A stretch of 64,000 nucleotides of DNA from Kosakonia sacchari (GTDB lineage Bacteria > Pseudomonadota > Gammaproteobacteria > Enterobacterales > Enterobacteriaceae). How positions within the stretch are numbered: the first letter of the stretch is position 1; each line of letters opens with the position of its first letter. A model generated the notes under the pieces. The model did no database searches, was not told the DNA's origin, and saw only the letters and a program-made list of their open reading frames with translations. Location of the stretch: positions 144,392 to 208,391 of the forward strand of contig FOAY01000002.1 of assembly GCA_900109485.1 (NCBI GenBank). Reading direction: 5' to 3'. The translations under genes were made by a program, and so were the position numbers. Of this stretch, positions 9,237 to 18,908 are shown piece after piece.

Positions 9237-10217
9237 TTATCGGTGAGTTCTGGCGTTCTCTCGCTGCATCGCGTTTTTTAAATCTTTCAGCGTCAGGAAT
9301 TCCTGATGACGCAGGATCATATGCTTGGTGGCCCGGCGAACAATGCGTTCGATATCTGCACCACTTTTACCATGAAGCAAGGATAACAACTCATTACCGT
9401 CAAGTTCAAACTGTCGGCGAATGCCACGTAGCTTTAACGACAGCAACTCGCGTAACTGCGTCTGATCTGGCAGAGGAAATTCAATCACTTCATCGAAACG
9501 ACGCCAAATGGCGCTGTCCAAAATATGTTCATGGTTGGTGGCCGCCAGAATTAGACTTTTGCCCTGATAAGCATCCATCATTTGCAGTACAGCATTGACG
9601 ACCCGGCGTAATTCGCCGTGTTCTCCGCTGTCGCCGCGTTCTTTACCTATTGCATCAAATTCATCGAACAAGACCACCAGTGGATGTTGGGTAATAAAAT
9701 CAAAAATTTTACGCAGATTGGCGGCTGTCTCACCCAGAAACGAGGATACCAGTACATCAAGGCGGACAATTGCCAACGGCATGTCCAGCTCAAAGGCAAT
9801 GACCTCTGCCGCCAGAGTTTTACCACAGCCAGGTGGTCCGAAAAACATGATTTTACTGGCTGCTTTCATCCCATAGCTATGCAATACATCGCTACGCCGG
9901 TGCTCCTCAAGGAGCTCATCAATCACTGTAGCGCTGGTAGCTGGAAGTATCATTTCATCGAGGCTGCGCTGCGGCTGTCTTAGATCTAAGAGTGGCAGCC
10001 CCCTTTCTTTATCTACCGGTGCCGGAGGCAACGTAGGTGAACGCGAAGCCTGAACAATGTGATCGCCATAAAGAATATGCTCCAGATCGTTAGCCAGAAG
10101 ATGGTGCTGTTTCTGACGTTCCTCATCAATAATGGCTTCTGAAACTCGACGGAACGTAGCAGTGTCACCCGTCGCGCCCGCTTTTATCAGCTGTCTTAAT
10201 ACTTTACCGTTAGCCAT
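9237..10217 (-). CDS. AAA-family ATPase, IetA-like
   Basis: This 326-residue AAA ATPase has Walker A GPPGCGKT (127-134), Walker B LFDEFD (acidic pair about 185-186), a sensor-1 segment AATN and an RRFD arginine-finger region. The N-terminal 100 residues are a non-ATPase helical domain. I chose the ATG at 10217 because AGGAG lies 5 bases upstream; an earlier in-frame start near 10244 lacks one. It lies between the SNF2 gene (28 bp) and the subtilase gene (19 codon-free bases). By analogy with IetAS it probably controls or feeds the protease. Its role as antitoxin-like partner is inference. Confidence 0.88.
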   Translation of the reverse strand: MANGKVLRQLIKAGATGDTATFRRVSEAIIDEERQKQHHLLANDLEHILYGDHIVQASRSPTLPPAPVDKERGLPLLDLRQPQRSLDEMILPATSATVIDELLEEHRRSDVLHSYGMKAASKIMFFGPPGCGKTLAAEVIAFELDMPLAIVRLDVLVSSFLGETAANLRKIFDFITQHPLVVLFDEFDAIGKERGDSGEHGELRRVVNAVLQMMDAYQGKSLILAATNHEHILDSAIWRRFDEVIEFPLPDQTQLRELLSLKLRGIRRQFELDGNELLSLLHGKSGADIERIVRRATKHMILRHQEFLTLKDLKNAMQRENARTHR

Positions 10218-10245
10218 TATTGACTCCTGAAACAACAACAACACT

Positions 10246-13095
10246 TCATGCGGAAGGTGAATTCAACGTCCAGCTCACCGCAAATAATTGGCTGGACGTA
10301 ATCTCTGTCGCCAGCTTTTGTTCAACCTCTTCCAGCAGGCGGTCTTCTTCCTGCTCAATTTTTTTCTTCTCATCATGATATTGCAACATGATGTTGTCCC
10401 GCTCGCGTTCTAGTGCCTTTAGCGTGCGTTTAGCTTCCATCTTCTCTTTCAGCGAAGGAAGTTGGCGGGCGGTTTTACGCGCTTCTTTAATTTCTGCATC
10501 TAACTGTTTGATGCGTAGGTCCAGCGCGATGCGACGATCTTCTGACCAGCGTTCAAGTTTTTCTACTTCTTCATTGTAATAAAGTTCGTTATCACGTTCG
10601 ACCTGCTGGATAAAAGAATTCCGTAAAACCTCACATTGTGCGGTTAAAGCGGGTAACACAGGCTGTTCTTCGATTGATGTTACCTCTGACAACGGCAAGC
10701 GAAGCAGACGGGATGCGGTTTCTTCCGCCACTACCTCACCATTTTCCGTTACGGCAGCGACAAGTAGCTGTTCTCGTTGTTGTTCTTGATTTCCGATACT
10801 GACTTTTGCTAGTAACAACTGCCCTGATTGTTGGCAAAGCAATTTTACATCAGCCAATTGTCCTGCCTTTGGTTGGTAGATGAAATGGAGTTTCTGACAA
10901 ACTGGCAATGTGGAAAGGTCTTTTCCCTCATGTAGGGCCACATCAATCAGTTGCTTTCCGTATCCCTGATTAGGTCGGAAAAATTCTGCATCCTTTTCAT
11001 CCGCAACAGGCCAGCTAACGTCATAATACTTTCCCGAGGAACGAAAACCAGTTTCAGAGTGCTGGAAATCGCTATTGTCACTTAGAAACATTTCCGCTAG
11101 CAGCAGCAGATTTTCCTGATAATCGTTTAACTGTGAGAGGGTCGTTGTGCGTCGAGTTTTTAGATTTCGGACGACATCTACATCGAAATGTTCAAATAAG
11201 GAACGCCGGGTTTCATTCTCCCTGTTTTCCAACTGGTCTTTGAGTTCATCCTGGAGCTGATTAAACTCCAGTTCTATTTGCTCGTCGGAGCGGCAGTGCT
11301 GGTAAATCTCATGGATACGCCGTTCAATATCAACGCCCGATTCTATCGATCCCAGGATATCATCGGATGCACCAAACACGCCTTCAAAAAGCTGGAACTT
11401 CTGGCTCAATAGTTCAAACACACGCTGATCGGCCCGGTTGCCTTTATTAATGAAATTGACCACTACAACATCGTGCTTTTGTCCGTAACGGTGAACACGG
11501 CCGATACGTTGCTCAACCCGCTGCGGGTTCCAAGGTAAGTCATAATTGATTAACAGAGAGCAGAACTGAAGGTTGATACCTTCTGCACCGGCCTCGGTAC
11601 AAATCATCAGAGTACCTTCGTCCCTAAATTTTTCGACCAGTGCCGCCTTCATATCTGCCGTACGTGAACCGGAAATCCGGCCAAAGTTTTGATGCTTCTC
11701 CAACCAGTCGCTATAAATCTTTCTAGACGCCGCATCGCTGTTACTGCCGTTGAGCAACACCACTTCGCCTTCATACCCATTGTCTGAAAGCAGTTGCGCT
11801 AGCCAGGTTTGGGTACGCACGGACTCGGTAAAAATGACCGCTTTACGCAATCCCCCCAGCTCTACTGTAAATTCGAAAGCCCGACTAAGAACGCTTAACA
11901 ATGCCTCCGCCTTGGCATTTTTAGTTATGGATGCCGCTAAGGTTTTATAACTTTTTAACTGATCAATTTCTGCCTGTAGTGCCTGAGGATCGATCGTATC
12001 TTCATCCTCGATTCCTTCTTCATCACTGTAATCATCATAATTTTCATAATCAGTCAGGGCATCTAAAACCGGCATTTTATTTTCTAGACGGTGAATCATC
12101 GTCTCTAGCGTTCCCTGAATCGCCGTAGACGATGAGGCCAGAATTTTACGAATGACTAGCGTCACCAAGTGACGCGCGCCGCTTTTGATCGCCAACAGAT
12201 CGTCTCGCTGCAAATAAGAGGAAACTTGTTTATAGAGCGCTTCTTCGTCTTCCGTCGGACGAAAGTCTTCTGTTATTGAATGACGTCGGGTAAAACTGAT
12301 CCCACCTTCCTGCTGAACCTGTCGGCGAAGCGTACGGTTACAGATCTTATTCAGACGTACCCTTAATAACGCTAATTCTGCATCGTCAATATTCTGCCGA
12401 GAATAACGGGCCTTAAACGAGGCTAAATCGCCGAAGAAATGTGGGTCAATAACGGAAACCAGACCATAAAGCTCAAGGATACTGTTTTGAAGCGGCGTAG
12501 CGGAGAGCAGAATTTTTTTCCTGCCAGATAATGCACTGCTGAGTTTTTTGGCCGTTTTAGCGCCATCGCTCTTGTAGATATTTCGCAGTTTATGGGCTTC
12601 ATCCATGACGACCAGATCCCATGGGATACGGGCCAATTCATGTTCTTTACGGGAAGCGAATTCGTATGAACAAATACATATCGCAGCCTCTCCAGTCGCG
12701 TTTTCAATGTCAAATGGATTACCACATCCCTCTTTGATCATTTGATTGAAGCTTTTTGCTTCGATAATGCGCGAAGGTAATGAAAATTTCTCTTCCAGTT
12801 CCTGACTCCACTGCTTACGCAGCGTTGCCGGAGCAATAAGTAATAATTTCCGGCGTCGTTCTGCCCACTTTTGCGCCAAAATCAGGCTAGCCTCAATGGT
12901 TTTCCCTAGTCCCACTTCATCTGCGAGGATAACGCCATTCGACAAAGGAGATGCCAGTGCGAACATCGCGGCTTCTACCTGATGGGGATTCATATCAACT
13001 CGCGCGCTGGCGATGGTCTGTGTAAGTGAATCCTCGGCTTTGCCGCTTAACGTTAACCAGTGCGCCAGATAACTACGCTGTTGATCTGAATACAT
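10246..13095 (-). CDS. SNF2/RapA-family DEAD-box helicase
   Basis: This 949-residue protein is an SF2 translocase of the SNF2 group. It has DEVGLGKT Walker A (59-66), DEAH (165-168), SATPLQN, and a C-terminal helicase lobe with EAGAEGINLQ and QRIGRVHRYGQ. The last 150 residues are a long charged coiled coil (KLERWSEDRR onward). Such proteins move on double-stranded DNA and remodel bound proteins; DISARM DrmD and RapA are relatives. The start ATG at 13095 has AAGGAT six bases upstream. It is the first gene of the leftward five-gene operon, and an IS lies just 80 bp upstream. No nuclease domain is visible. Confidence 0.88.
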   Translation of the reverse strand: MYSDQQRSYLAHWLTLSGKAEDSLTQTIASARVDMNPHQVEAAMFALASPLSNGVILADEVGLGKTIEASLILAQKWAERRRKLLLIAPATLRKQWSQELEEKFSLPSRIIEAKSFNQMIKEGCGNPFDIENATGEAAICICSYEFASRKEHELARIPWDLVVMDEAHKLRNIYKSDGAKTAKKLSSALSGRKKILLSATPLQNSILELYGLVSVIDPHFFGDLASFKARYSRQNIDDAELALLRVRLNKICNRTLRRQVQQEGGISFTRRHSITEDFRPTEDEEALYKQVSSYLQRDDLLAIKSGARHLVTLVIRKILASSSTAIQGTLETMIHRLENKMPVLDALTDYENYDDYSDEEGIEDEDTIDPQALQAEIDQLKSYKTLAASITKNAKAEALLSVLSRAFEFTVELGGLRKAVIFTESVRTQTWLAQLLSDNGYEGEVVLLNGSNSDAASRKIYSDWLEKHQNFGRISGSRTADMKAALVEKFRDEGTLMICTEAGAEGINLQFCSLLINYDLPWNPQRVEQRIGRVHRYGQKHDVVVVNFINKGNRADQRVFELLSQKFQLFEGVFGASDDILGSIESGVDIERRIHEIYQHCRSDEQIELEFNQLQDELKDQLENRENETRRSLFEHFDVDVVRNLKTRRTTTLSQLNDYQENLLLLAEMFLSDNSDFQHSETGFRSSGKYYDVSWPVADEKDAEFFRPNQGYGKQLIDVALHEGKDLSTLPVCQKLHFIYQPKAGQLADVKLLCQQSGQLLLAKVSIGNQEQQREQLLVAAVTENGEVVAEETASRLLRLPLSEVTSIEEQPVLPALTAQCEVLRNSFIQQVERDNELYYNEEVEKLERWSEDRRIALDLRIKQLDAEIKEARKTARQLPSLKEKMEAKRTLKALERERDNIMLQYHDEKKKIEQEEDRLLEEVEQKLATEITSSQLFAVSWTLNSPSA

Positions 13096-13246
13096 TTCTT
13101 ATCCTTAATTTCGGAATGCGGAGAAGCGCTTATGCGTCAGCATTTTACTGTAGGGTACCAGGAGTTGTCTTCACTGTAGTGGCTTACTGAATTTGGCCAC
13201 CTGAACAGAGGTGATATGCTCACCTCAGAACAATACAGGTGTCCCA

Positions 13247-14414
<1,168 letters not shown>

Positions 14415-14422
14415 CCACTACA

Positions 14423-14609
14423 CGATATAACTACTCGGTTGATGGCGCATATTCGAGATAACCCGGATAAGGATTTTTATGAGGATGAGTTCTTCTGAGT
14501 TCGCTACTTTCAGAAGGGCACTGCGCACTTGACTTTTAAGCGCCTGGAGTTGGTTGAGAGGATGAACGATATTATCGCTAAACACTACCTAGGGATGTTA
14601 GCGAAGTAA
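14423..14609 (+). pseudogene. DUF4942-like gene C-terminal remnant
   Basis: Directly behind the IS, one frame encodes MAHIRDNPDKDFYEDEFF, then TGA (14496-14498), then VRYFQKGTAHLTF and a short tail to TAA at 14607-14609. From memory this matches the C-terminal end of DUF4942 (methyltransferase-like) proteins common on P4/CP4-type islands. The upstream part is gone, presumably deleted with or after IS insertion. Confidence 0.65.
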
Positions 14610-14685
14610 TTTTGGAGGGCTTTGACGCCTGCGGTTAACAAGCTTATGATCCAGCTTAATTTGTTTTCCTCATGGAAGGACAGGT

Positions 14686-15693
14686 ATGAGCAACAGAATG
14701 TGGATGATTCGCGGTGATGGTGGCAGGCTTTACGATGATTTCCGCGATAAAAAGATCGTAGGTATTGGTTGGGCTCAGCTAGCTCCATTGGTCAAACCTG
14801 GTTTGTCCCGAACACAATTAATTGCACTATATCAAGAAGTAGAGCCACTGACTAAGATAGGTACTATCCGTTCTGGTGCGTACCAAGTATGGCGCTTTGT
14901 TAATGATATCCAAAAAGGTGATTGGGTTATTACTTATTCGCCCGCCAACCGAACTTACCTTTTAGGTAAAATAATATCCGATTTCCAATATCATCCCGAA
15001 TGGATTGAATATGGGATGGGCATCGCGCGTCAGGTTCAATGGAACGGTGAAGAAATTGATCGTGATAGATTATCTATTGCAACAAAAAATACACTCGGCT
15101 CCACACTGACAGTTTTTCAGCTCCCAGAAAACGTGTTAGATGAATTTTTACATGACAAGAAATCTATTGCTGATGCCATAACTCAGAACCCATGCACATT
15201 GGATGATGATGAAGCTATTTCTGATCCGTTTCGTGATATGGAAATGCAGGCACTAGAAGGGATTAAAGATCGGATTAATGCGCTCGATCCCAAAGAAATG
15301 GAGTATCTGGTTGCAGGCGTTTTGCGCAGTATGGGGTATAAAACTCAGGTGTCTCCGGTAGGGCCAGATCGTGGAAAGGATATTATTGCTTCACCTGATG
15401 GATTTGGATTTGAGAACCCGCGTATTGTGGTTGAGGTTAAACACCGTAAAGGACAGATGGGCAGCCCGGAGATTCGAAGCTTTATTGGGGGCCGTCATAA
15501 AGAAGATCGTGGACTTTACGTAAGCACTGGAGGTTTTACTAAAGATGCTCGCTATGAAGCCGATCGTTCAACTATACCGCTGACTCTATGGACACTTGAA
15601 GATCTTGTCAGGACATTGATTGAAAACTATGAGCAGGTTGATATCGAAACTAAACTTTTGGTGCCTCTGAAGAAAACTTTCCTGCCTGCCTGA
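14686..15693 (+). CDS. Mrr-like type IV restriction endonuclease
   Basis: This 335-residue protein has a C-terminal Mrr/PD-(D/E)xK nuclease domain. D232 (GKDII) and E250-V-K252 (VVEVKHRKG) form the metal site. The motif Y-x-x-x-G-G-F-T (VSTGGFTKDA) is typical of the Mrr fold. The N-terminal 100 residues (MWMIRGDGG, GDWVITYSP, LLGKI) resemble an EVE/PUA-like small domain, which in related enzymes reads modified bases; this is inference. The expected role is cleavage of incoming DNA with foreign modification. It stands alone on the plus strand with AAGGACAGG upstream of ATG 14686 and a terminator after it. Confidence 0.82.
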   Translation: MSNRMWMIRGDGGRLYDDFRDKKIVGIGWAQLAPLVKPGLSRTQLIALYQEVEPLTKIGTIRSGAYQVWRFVNDIQKGDWVITYSPANRTYLLGKIISDFQYHPEWIEYGMGIARQVQWNGEEIDRDRLSIATKNTLGSTLTVFQLPENVLDEFLHDKKSIADAITQNPCTLDDDEAISDPFRDMEMQALEGIKDRINALDPKEMEYLVAGVLRSMGYKTQVSPVGPDRGKDIIASPDGFGFENPRIVVEVKHRKGQMGSPEIRSFIGGRHKEDRGLYVSTGGFTKDARYEADRSTIPLTLWTLEDLVRTLIENYEQVDIETKLLVPLKKTFLPA

Positions 15694-15706
15694 ACCTTGC
15701 TTTGAT

Positions 15707-15738
15707 AGCCATATCGGTGTTCTACTGATATGGCTTTA
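15707..15738 (+). terminator. Intrinsic terminator after Mrr-like gene
   Basis: AGCCATATCGGT (15707-15718) pairs with ACTGATATGGCT (15724-15735) across a five-base loop, with one G-U pair, followed by TTTATA. The T tract is short but the position, 14 bp after the stop codon, is right. Confidence 0.7.
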
Positions 15739-15779
15739 TATCCACTAGAAATGTCTATTTTTTATACGGATTTTAACTT

Positions 15780-15800
15780 GTGGGTACAAGCGCGGGTATA
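15780..15800 (+). repeat. Integrase arm-type repeat, right copy
   Basis: GTGGGTACAA followed by GCGGGTATA repeats the motif pair found at 166-189 next to leuX. It lies just inside the decayed right att copy. This supports placing the island's right end here. Confidence 0.5.
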
Positions 15801-15853
15801 AGTATTTATATCTATTTACAAACTACATTGATATCAGTCTATTAGGTGAGGAT

Positions 15854-15871
15854 TTCAAGTCCAGCTTTCGA
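15854..15871 (+). other. Decayed attR copy of leuX 3' end
   Basis: TTCAAGTCCAGCTTTCGA matches the tRNA segment 21-38 at 14 of 18 positions. All four differences are transitions (G to A three times, C to T once). It lies at the point where island-type genes stop and ordinary chromosomal genes begin. It is probably the old right attachment site. A chance match cannot be excluded. Confidence 0.5.
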
Positions 15872-15973
15872 ATTTTATCAATATCTCACAAGGTCCACCG
15901 ACCCTAACCCCGCGCAACGCAGAAATACAAGCCGTCGTTGCGCGGTTCAAGGCAAAGCTTTTTATCCCCTTTA

Positions 15974-17515
15974 TCAAGCCGTAGTGAAGAAAGCCACGGT
16001 CTGCGTGAGCCGCCGGGTTTGTTTTTCCAGCGCATTCGCTGCAATGACCGCCTGCTGGACCAGTTGCGCGTTCTGATGGGTGACAGAATCGATTTGTACG
16101 ATGGCTTCGTTGACCTGGCTAATCCCGATGCTCTGTTCATCAGTCGCGACGGAGATTTCCGACATAATGTCCGAAACACGCTGTACGGCTTCAATCATCT
16201 CGTCGATATTATTTCCGGCGATTTTTATCTGCGACGAGCCACTGTTGACGCGGCTGACGGACTCCTCAATCAACTCTTTAATCTCCTGGGCTGCCTGAGA
16301 ACTGCGTAAGGATAAGTTGCGCACCTCGCTGGCCACCACGGCAAAGCCTTTCCCCTGTTCTCCGGCCCTGGCCGCTTCAACTGCCGCATTCAGCGCGAGA
16401 ATGTTGGTTTGAAACGCAATACTGTTTACCACGTCGATGATATTGGCAATTTTACCGGCACTTTCAGAAATGCCGTTCATGGTGTCATTGACATTCTGCA
16501 TCATCACACCCCCGCGCGAGGCAATATCCACCGCGCCGCGCGCCAGTTCACGCGCCTGTCCTGCGTTTTCAGCGTTTTGTTTTACGGCCGCGGTAATCTC
16601 TTCCATGCTGGAGGAGGTTCTTTCCAGAGATACCGCCTGCTGATCGGTGTGCCCGGCGATTTCCTGATTGCCGGCGACGATATCCTGGGTATTGGTATTG
16701 ATCCTCTCAGCACCATCGCGGATCTCCTCAATAACGGAAGTCAGTTGCTCGCGCATCACCCCCATCTCATGTAACAGGCTGGCGTTATCACTGGCTTTTT
16801 TATTGACGGTCTGCGATAAATCCCCGGCGGCGATTCGGGATACGACCTCAGCCGCATAACGCGGTTCTCCGCCCAGGGTTTTCAATGTGCTGCGGTTAAT
16901 CAGATAAACCAGTATCGAGAGCAGAATGCTGATAGCGATAAATTGCGCGATATTCTGGTACAGAGAACTGAGAAAGACTTCCTGAATATCATCCACATAA
17001 AGACCCGTTGTAATAATCCATCCCCAGGGAGACCACGGAATGTTGTAGGCAATTTTGGGTTTCGGTACGTTGTCTCCCGGCCGCGGAAAATCATAGGCGG
17101 TAAAACCATCATGGCCATCCCCCGTCACCTTGACCATATCCCTGAAAATATAGACGCCATTTGCATCGGCAATATCCGGCCCCTTGCCAATTAACGCGGC
17201 ATTAATAGGATGCATAATGACCTGTGCCTGGTTATTCAGAATAGTAAAATATCCTGTGTCGCCATAGCGTAAGTCTTTAATGATCAGGATTGCACGTTGT
17301 TGTGCTTCCTCTTTTGATATCAGTCCCTTATCAACAAGTGCAGCCTGCGTTTTCACCACGTTAAGCGCTAACTGGGAAACATACATTAATTCCTTTTTTC
17401 GTAGCGCTAGCTGGTCATCTTTAATTTTTACTGAGCCAAAGAATAATGACCCGGCAAGGCTTAGCAGTGCGACAGCAAGTGGAAGCCACAGTTTATGCGC
17501 AAAGGATAATTTCAT
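15974..17515 (-). CDS. Methyl-accepting chemotaxis protein, single-Cache sensor
   Basis: This 513-residue inner-membrane chemoreceptor has a membrane segment at about 8-28 and a periplasmic single-Cache domain (YGDTGYFTILNNQAQVIMHP, about 85-150). A second membrane segment lies at about 190-210 (IAQFIAISILLSILVYLI), then HAMP and a signalling hairpin. The conserved tip [16 protein letters not shown] is intact, so it can dock CheW/CheA. The C-terminus ends AFFTTA without the WxxF-type pentapeptide that tethers CheR/CheB, so it would depend on other receptors for efficient adaptation. Single-Cache receptors often sense small organic acids; the ligand here is unknown. Confidence 0.92.
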   Translation of the reverse strand: MKLSFAHKLWLPLAVALLSLAGSLFFGSVKIKDDQLALRKKELMYVSQLALNVVKTQAALVDKGLISKEEAQQRAILIIKDLRYGDTGYFTILNNQAQVIMHPINAALIGKGPDIADANGVYIFRDMVKVTGDGHDGFTAYDFPRPGDNVPKPKIAYNIPWSPWGWIITTGLYVDDIQEVFLSSLYQNIAQFIAISILLSILVYLINRSTLKTLGGEPRYAAEVVSRIAAGDLSQTVNKKASDNASLLHEMGVMREQLTSVIEEIRDGAERINTNTQDIVAGNQEIAGHTDQQAVSLERTSSSMEEITAAVKQNAENAGQARELARGAVDIASRGGVMMQNVNDTMNGISESAGKIANIIDVVNSIAFQTNILALNAAVEAARAGEQGKGFAVVASEVRNLSLRSSQAAQEIKELIEESVSRVNSGSSQIKIAGNNIDEMIEAVQRVSDIMSEISVATDEQSIGISQVNEAIVQIDSVTHQNAQLVQQAVIAANALEKQTRRLTQTVAFFTTA

Positions 17516-18181
17516 AGCATGCTAACCTGTTGTTGTTGTATAGGGCAGGTATTGCGCAGGTCTGCGGGTATCAGACTGCGCTTGATTTCTTTATCGGAAG
17601 AGGTAAGGGAAATAATTAATCGATAATATTGATATATGTGAAATTATATATTCCACTTTTATTATAAAGAAGCTAACATTATGATGAATATAGGGTTATT
17701 CTCCGGAAAAATCATTGGTGTGTTAAATTTTAGCGAATAGATGAAGTATTCGCGTTTATCATTTTTGCCATAAGAAAGAAATGCTTATGGCCGCCTAACA
17801 TGAATTAGCGCAAAGCGGTGTGATGGTTTTCACATTATTCCGGGCTGGTGTAGTGGTATCGCTCTCGTTTATCATCACGCCCGATATAATACCCGCATAA
17901 ACTATGCCGGAAAATAAAGCGCGGTTTGGCTGAACGAAATATATCTCATAATCAAAAGTGCGCTAATTATCGCGCCCGTACTGATGCAATAAACATAATG
18001 TTGTGAGGTCTTTATTTATTCTGTATGCAGGTAAAGAAATCCTTGTCATCAAGCTCAGCCGTTAAATATTTCTCCAGAAGCTTTAGCGCCTTTTTCTCCT
18101 CCCTTTTCATGGCGTTATTCAGCGATGTTTGTGAAACATCTGCTTATCTGAACGTCTCCAGGATCAACAACATTGCGGTTA
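17516..18181. other. Intergenic, AT-rich, no gene found
   Basis: About 665 bp separate the chemoreceptor start from the dehydrogenase stop. I see no gene with a convincing ribosome site and family match. A 19-codon frame at 17681 is too short to support. A possible sigma-28 site for the chemoreceptor lies at 17591-17617. Confidence 0.5.
17591..17617 (-). promoter_or_regulatory. Possible sigma-28 promoter for chemoreceptor
   Basis: On the minus strand TCCGATAA (17591-17598) matches the flagellar -10 element GCCGATAA at 7 of 8 positions. Eleven bases upstream the -35 position reads AATTATTT, a poor match to TAAAGTTT. The location, about 76 bp upstream of the start codon, and the chemotaxis gene make it plausible only. 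Confidence 0.3.
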
Positions 18182-18895
18182 TCACCAGGGCCAACTGTTA
18201 TTCTCGTAATCGAGGAAGAGATGGCTTCTGGCGTTGCGGTGTTGCTCAATCACACTGACCATGCCGTTGACGCTGGTGCTCACATCAATCTCTGCATCCA
18301 CTGTACCGTCCAGCGTGCCCATCGCTGTCGCCACCCAGCCGGGATGAATGGACAGAACCGTCTGCGCTCCCTGGCTGATATCCATATAAATGCAGCGAGC
18401 GAGCATATTCAGCGCCGCTTTACTGGCCCGGTAAAGCTCAAGACCTATCCCCGGTTCGGTATTGCCGGCAATACTGCCCCGGTGCGACGACATAAAAACC
18501 AGGCTTCCATCAGGCTTAAGCATCGGCAGAAGGTGCCGGGCCAGACGGGCAGGGCCAAAAGCATTGGTCATCATAATGTGCTGAAATTCAGCGTCAGAAG
18601 CCTGTAACACGGACTGATGCAAAGGGCCGTACATACCGGCAACCATAAAAATAACGTCAAACCGCCGTTCACGTATCATGCCGATAAGAGGCCCGATATG
18701 GGACGTATCGGTGACATCAATCTCGCCGGTCGCGAGATTGCCTGCGTAAGTCTCTTCCAGGGCGAGCAGTGAGGAGGTATCCGCAGCCGGTAAGTGGGTG
18801 GCAAAAACTTCCCAGCCGCGCTCCAGATACGCTTCTGTCAGGCCCAGCCCCAGCCCTTTCTCAGACCCGACAATCAAAATGCTCTGCTTTTTCAT
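18182..18895 (-). CDS. Short-chain dehydrogenase/reductase
   Basis: This protein of about 237 residues is a Rossmann-fold SDR. The nucleotide loop reads GSEKGLGLG near the N-terminus. The active site has SSHRGS and YRASK (Ser-Tyr-Lys) around residues 130-155. It should reduce or oxidise a carbonyl or alcohol with NAD(P)H; the substrate is unknown. Two adjacent ATG codons exist (18898, 18895); the second has better spacing from GGAG. It lies 10 bp after a second SDR gene on the same strand, so they form an operon facing the AraC-type gene. Confidence 0.85.
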   Translation of the reverse strand: MKKQSILIVGSEKGLGLGLTEAYLERGWEVFATHLPAADTSSLLALEETYAGNLATGEIDVTDTSHIGPLIGMIRERRFDVIFMVAGMYGPLHQSVLQASDAEFQHIMMTNAFGPARLARHLLPMLKPDGSLVFMSSHRGSIAGNTEPGIGLELYRASKAALNMLARCIYMDISQGAQTVLSIHPGWVATAMGTLDGTVDAEIDVSTSVNGMVSVIEQHRNARSHLFLDYENNSWPW

Positions 18896-18908
18896 CATTG
18901 TCTCCAGG

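Noticed and set aside
9237..10217. FtsH-like protease from the AAA domain
   Set aside because: There is no membrane segment and no HExxH zinc motif; it is an ATPase only.
2272..13095. BREX or DISARM system
   Set aside because: No PglZ, PglX or BrxC/BrxL genes are present, nor DrmA/DrmB (DUF1998). The methyltransferase is a type III Mod with a matching Res.
17681..17740. 19-codon open frame upstream of the chemoreceptor
   Set aside because: No recognisable family and no convincing ribosome site; expected by chance in AT-rich DNA.
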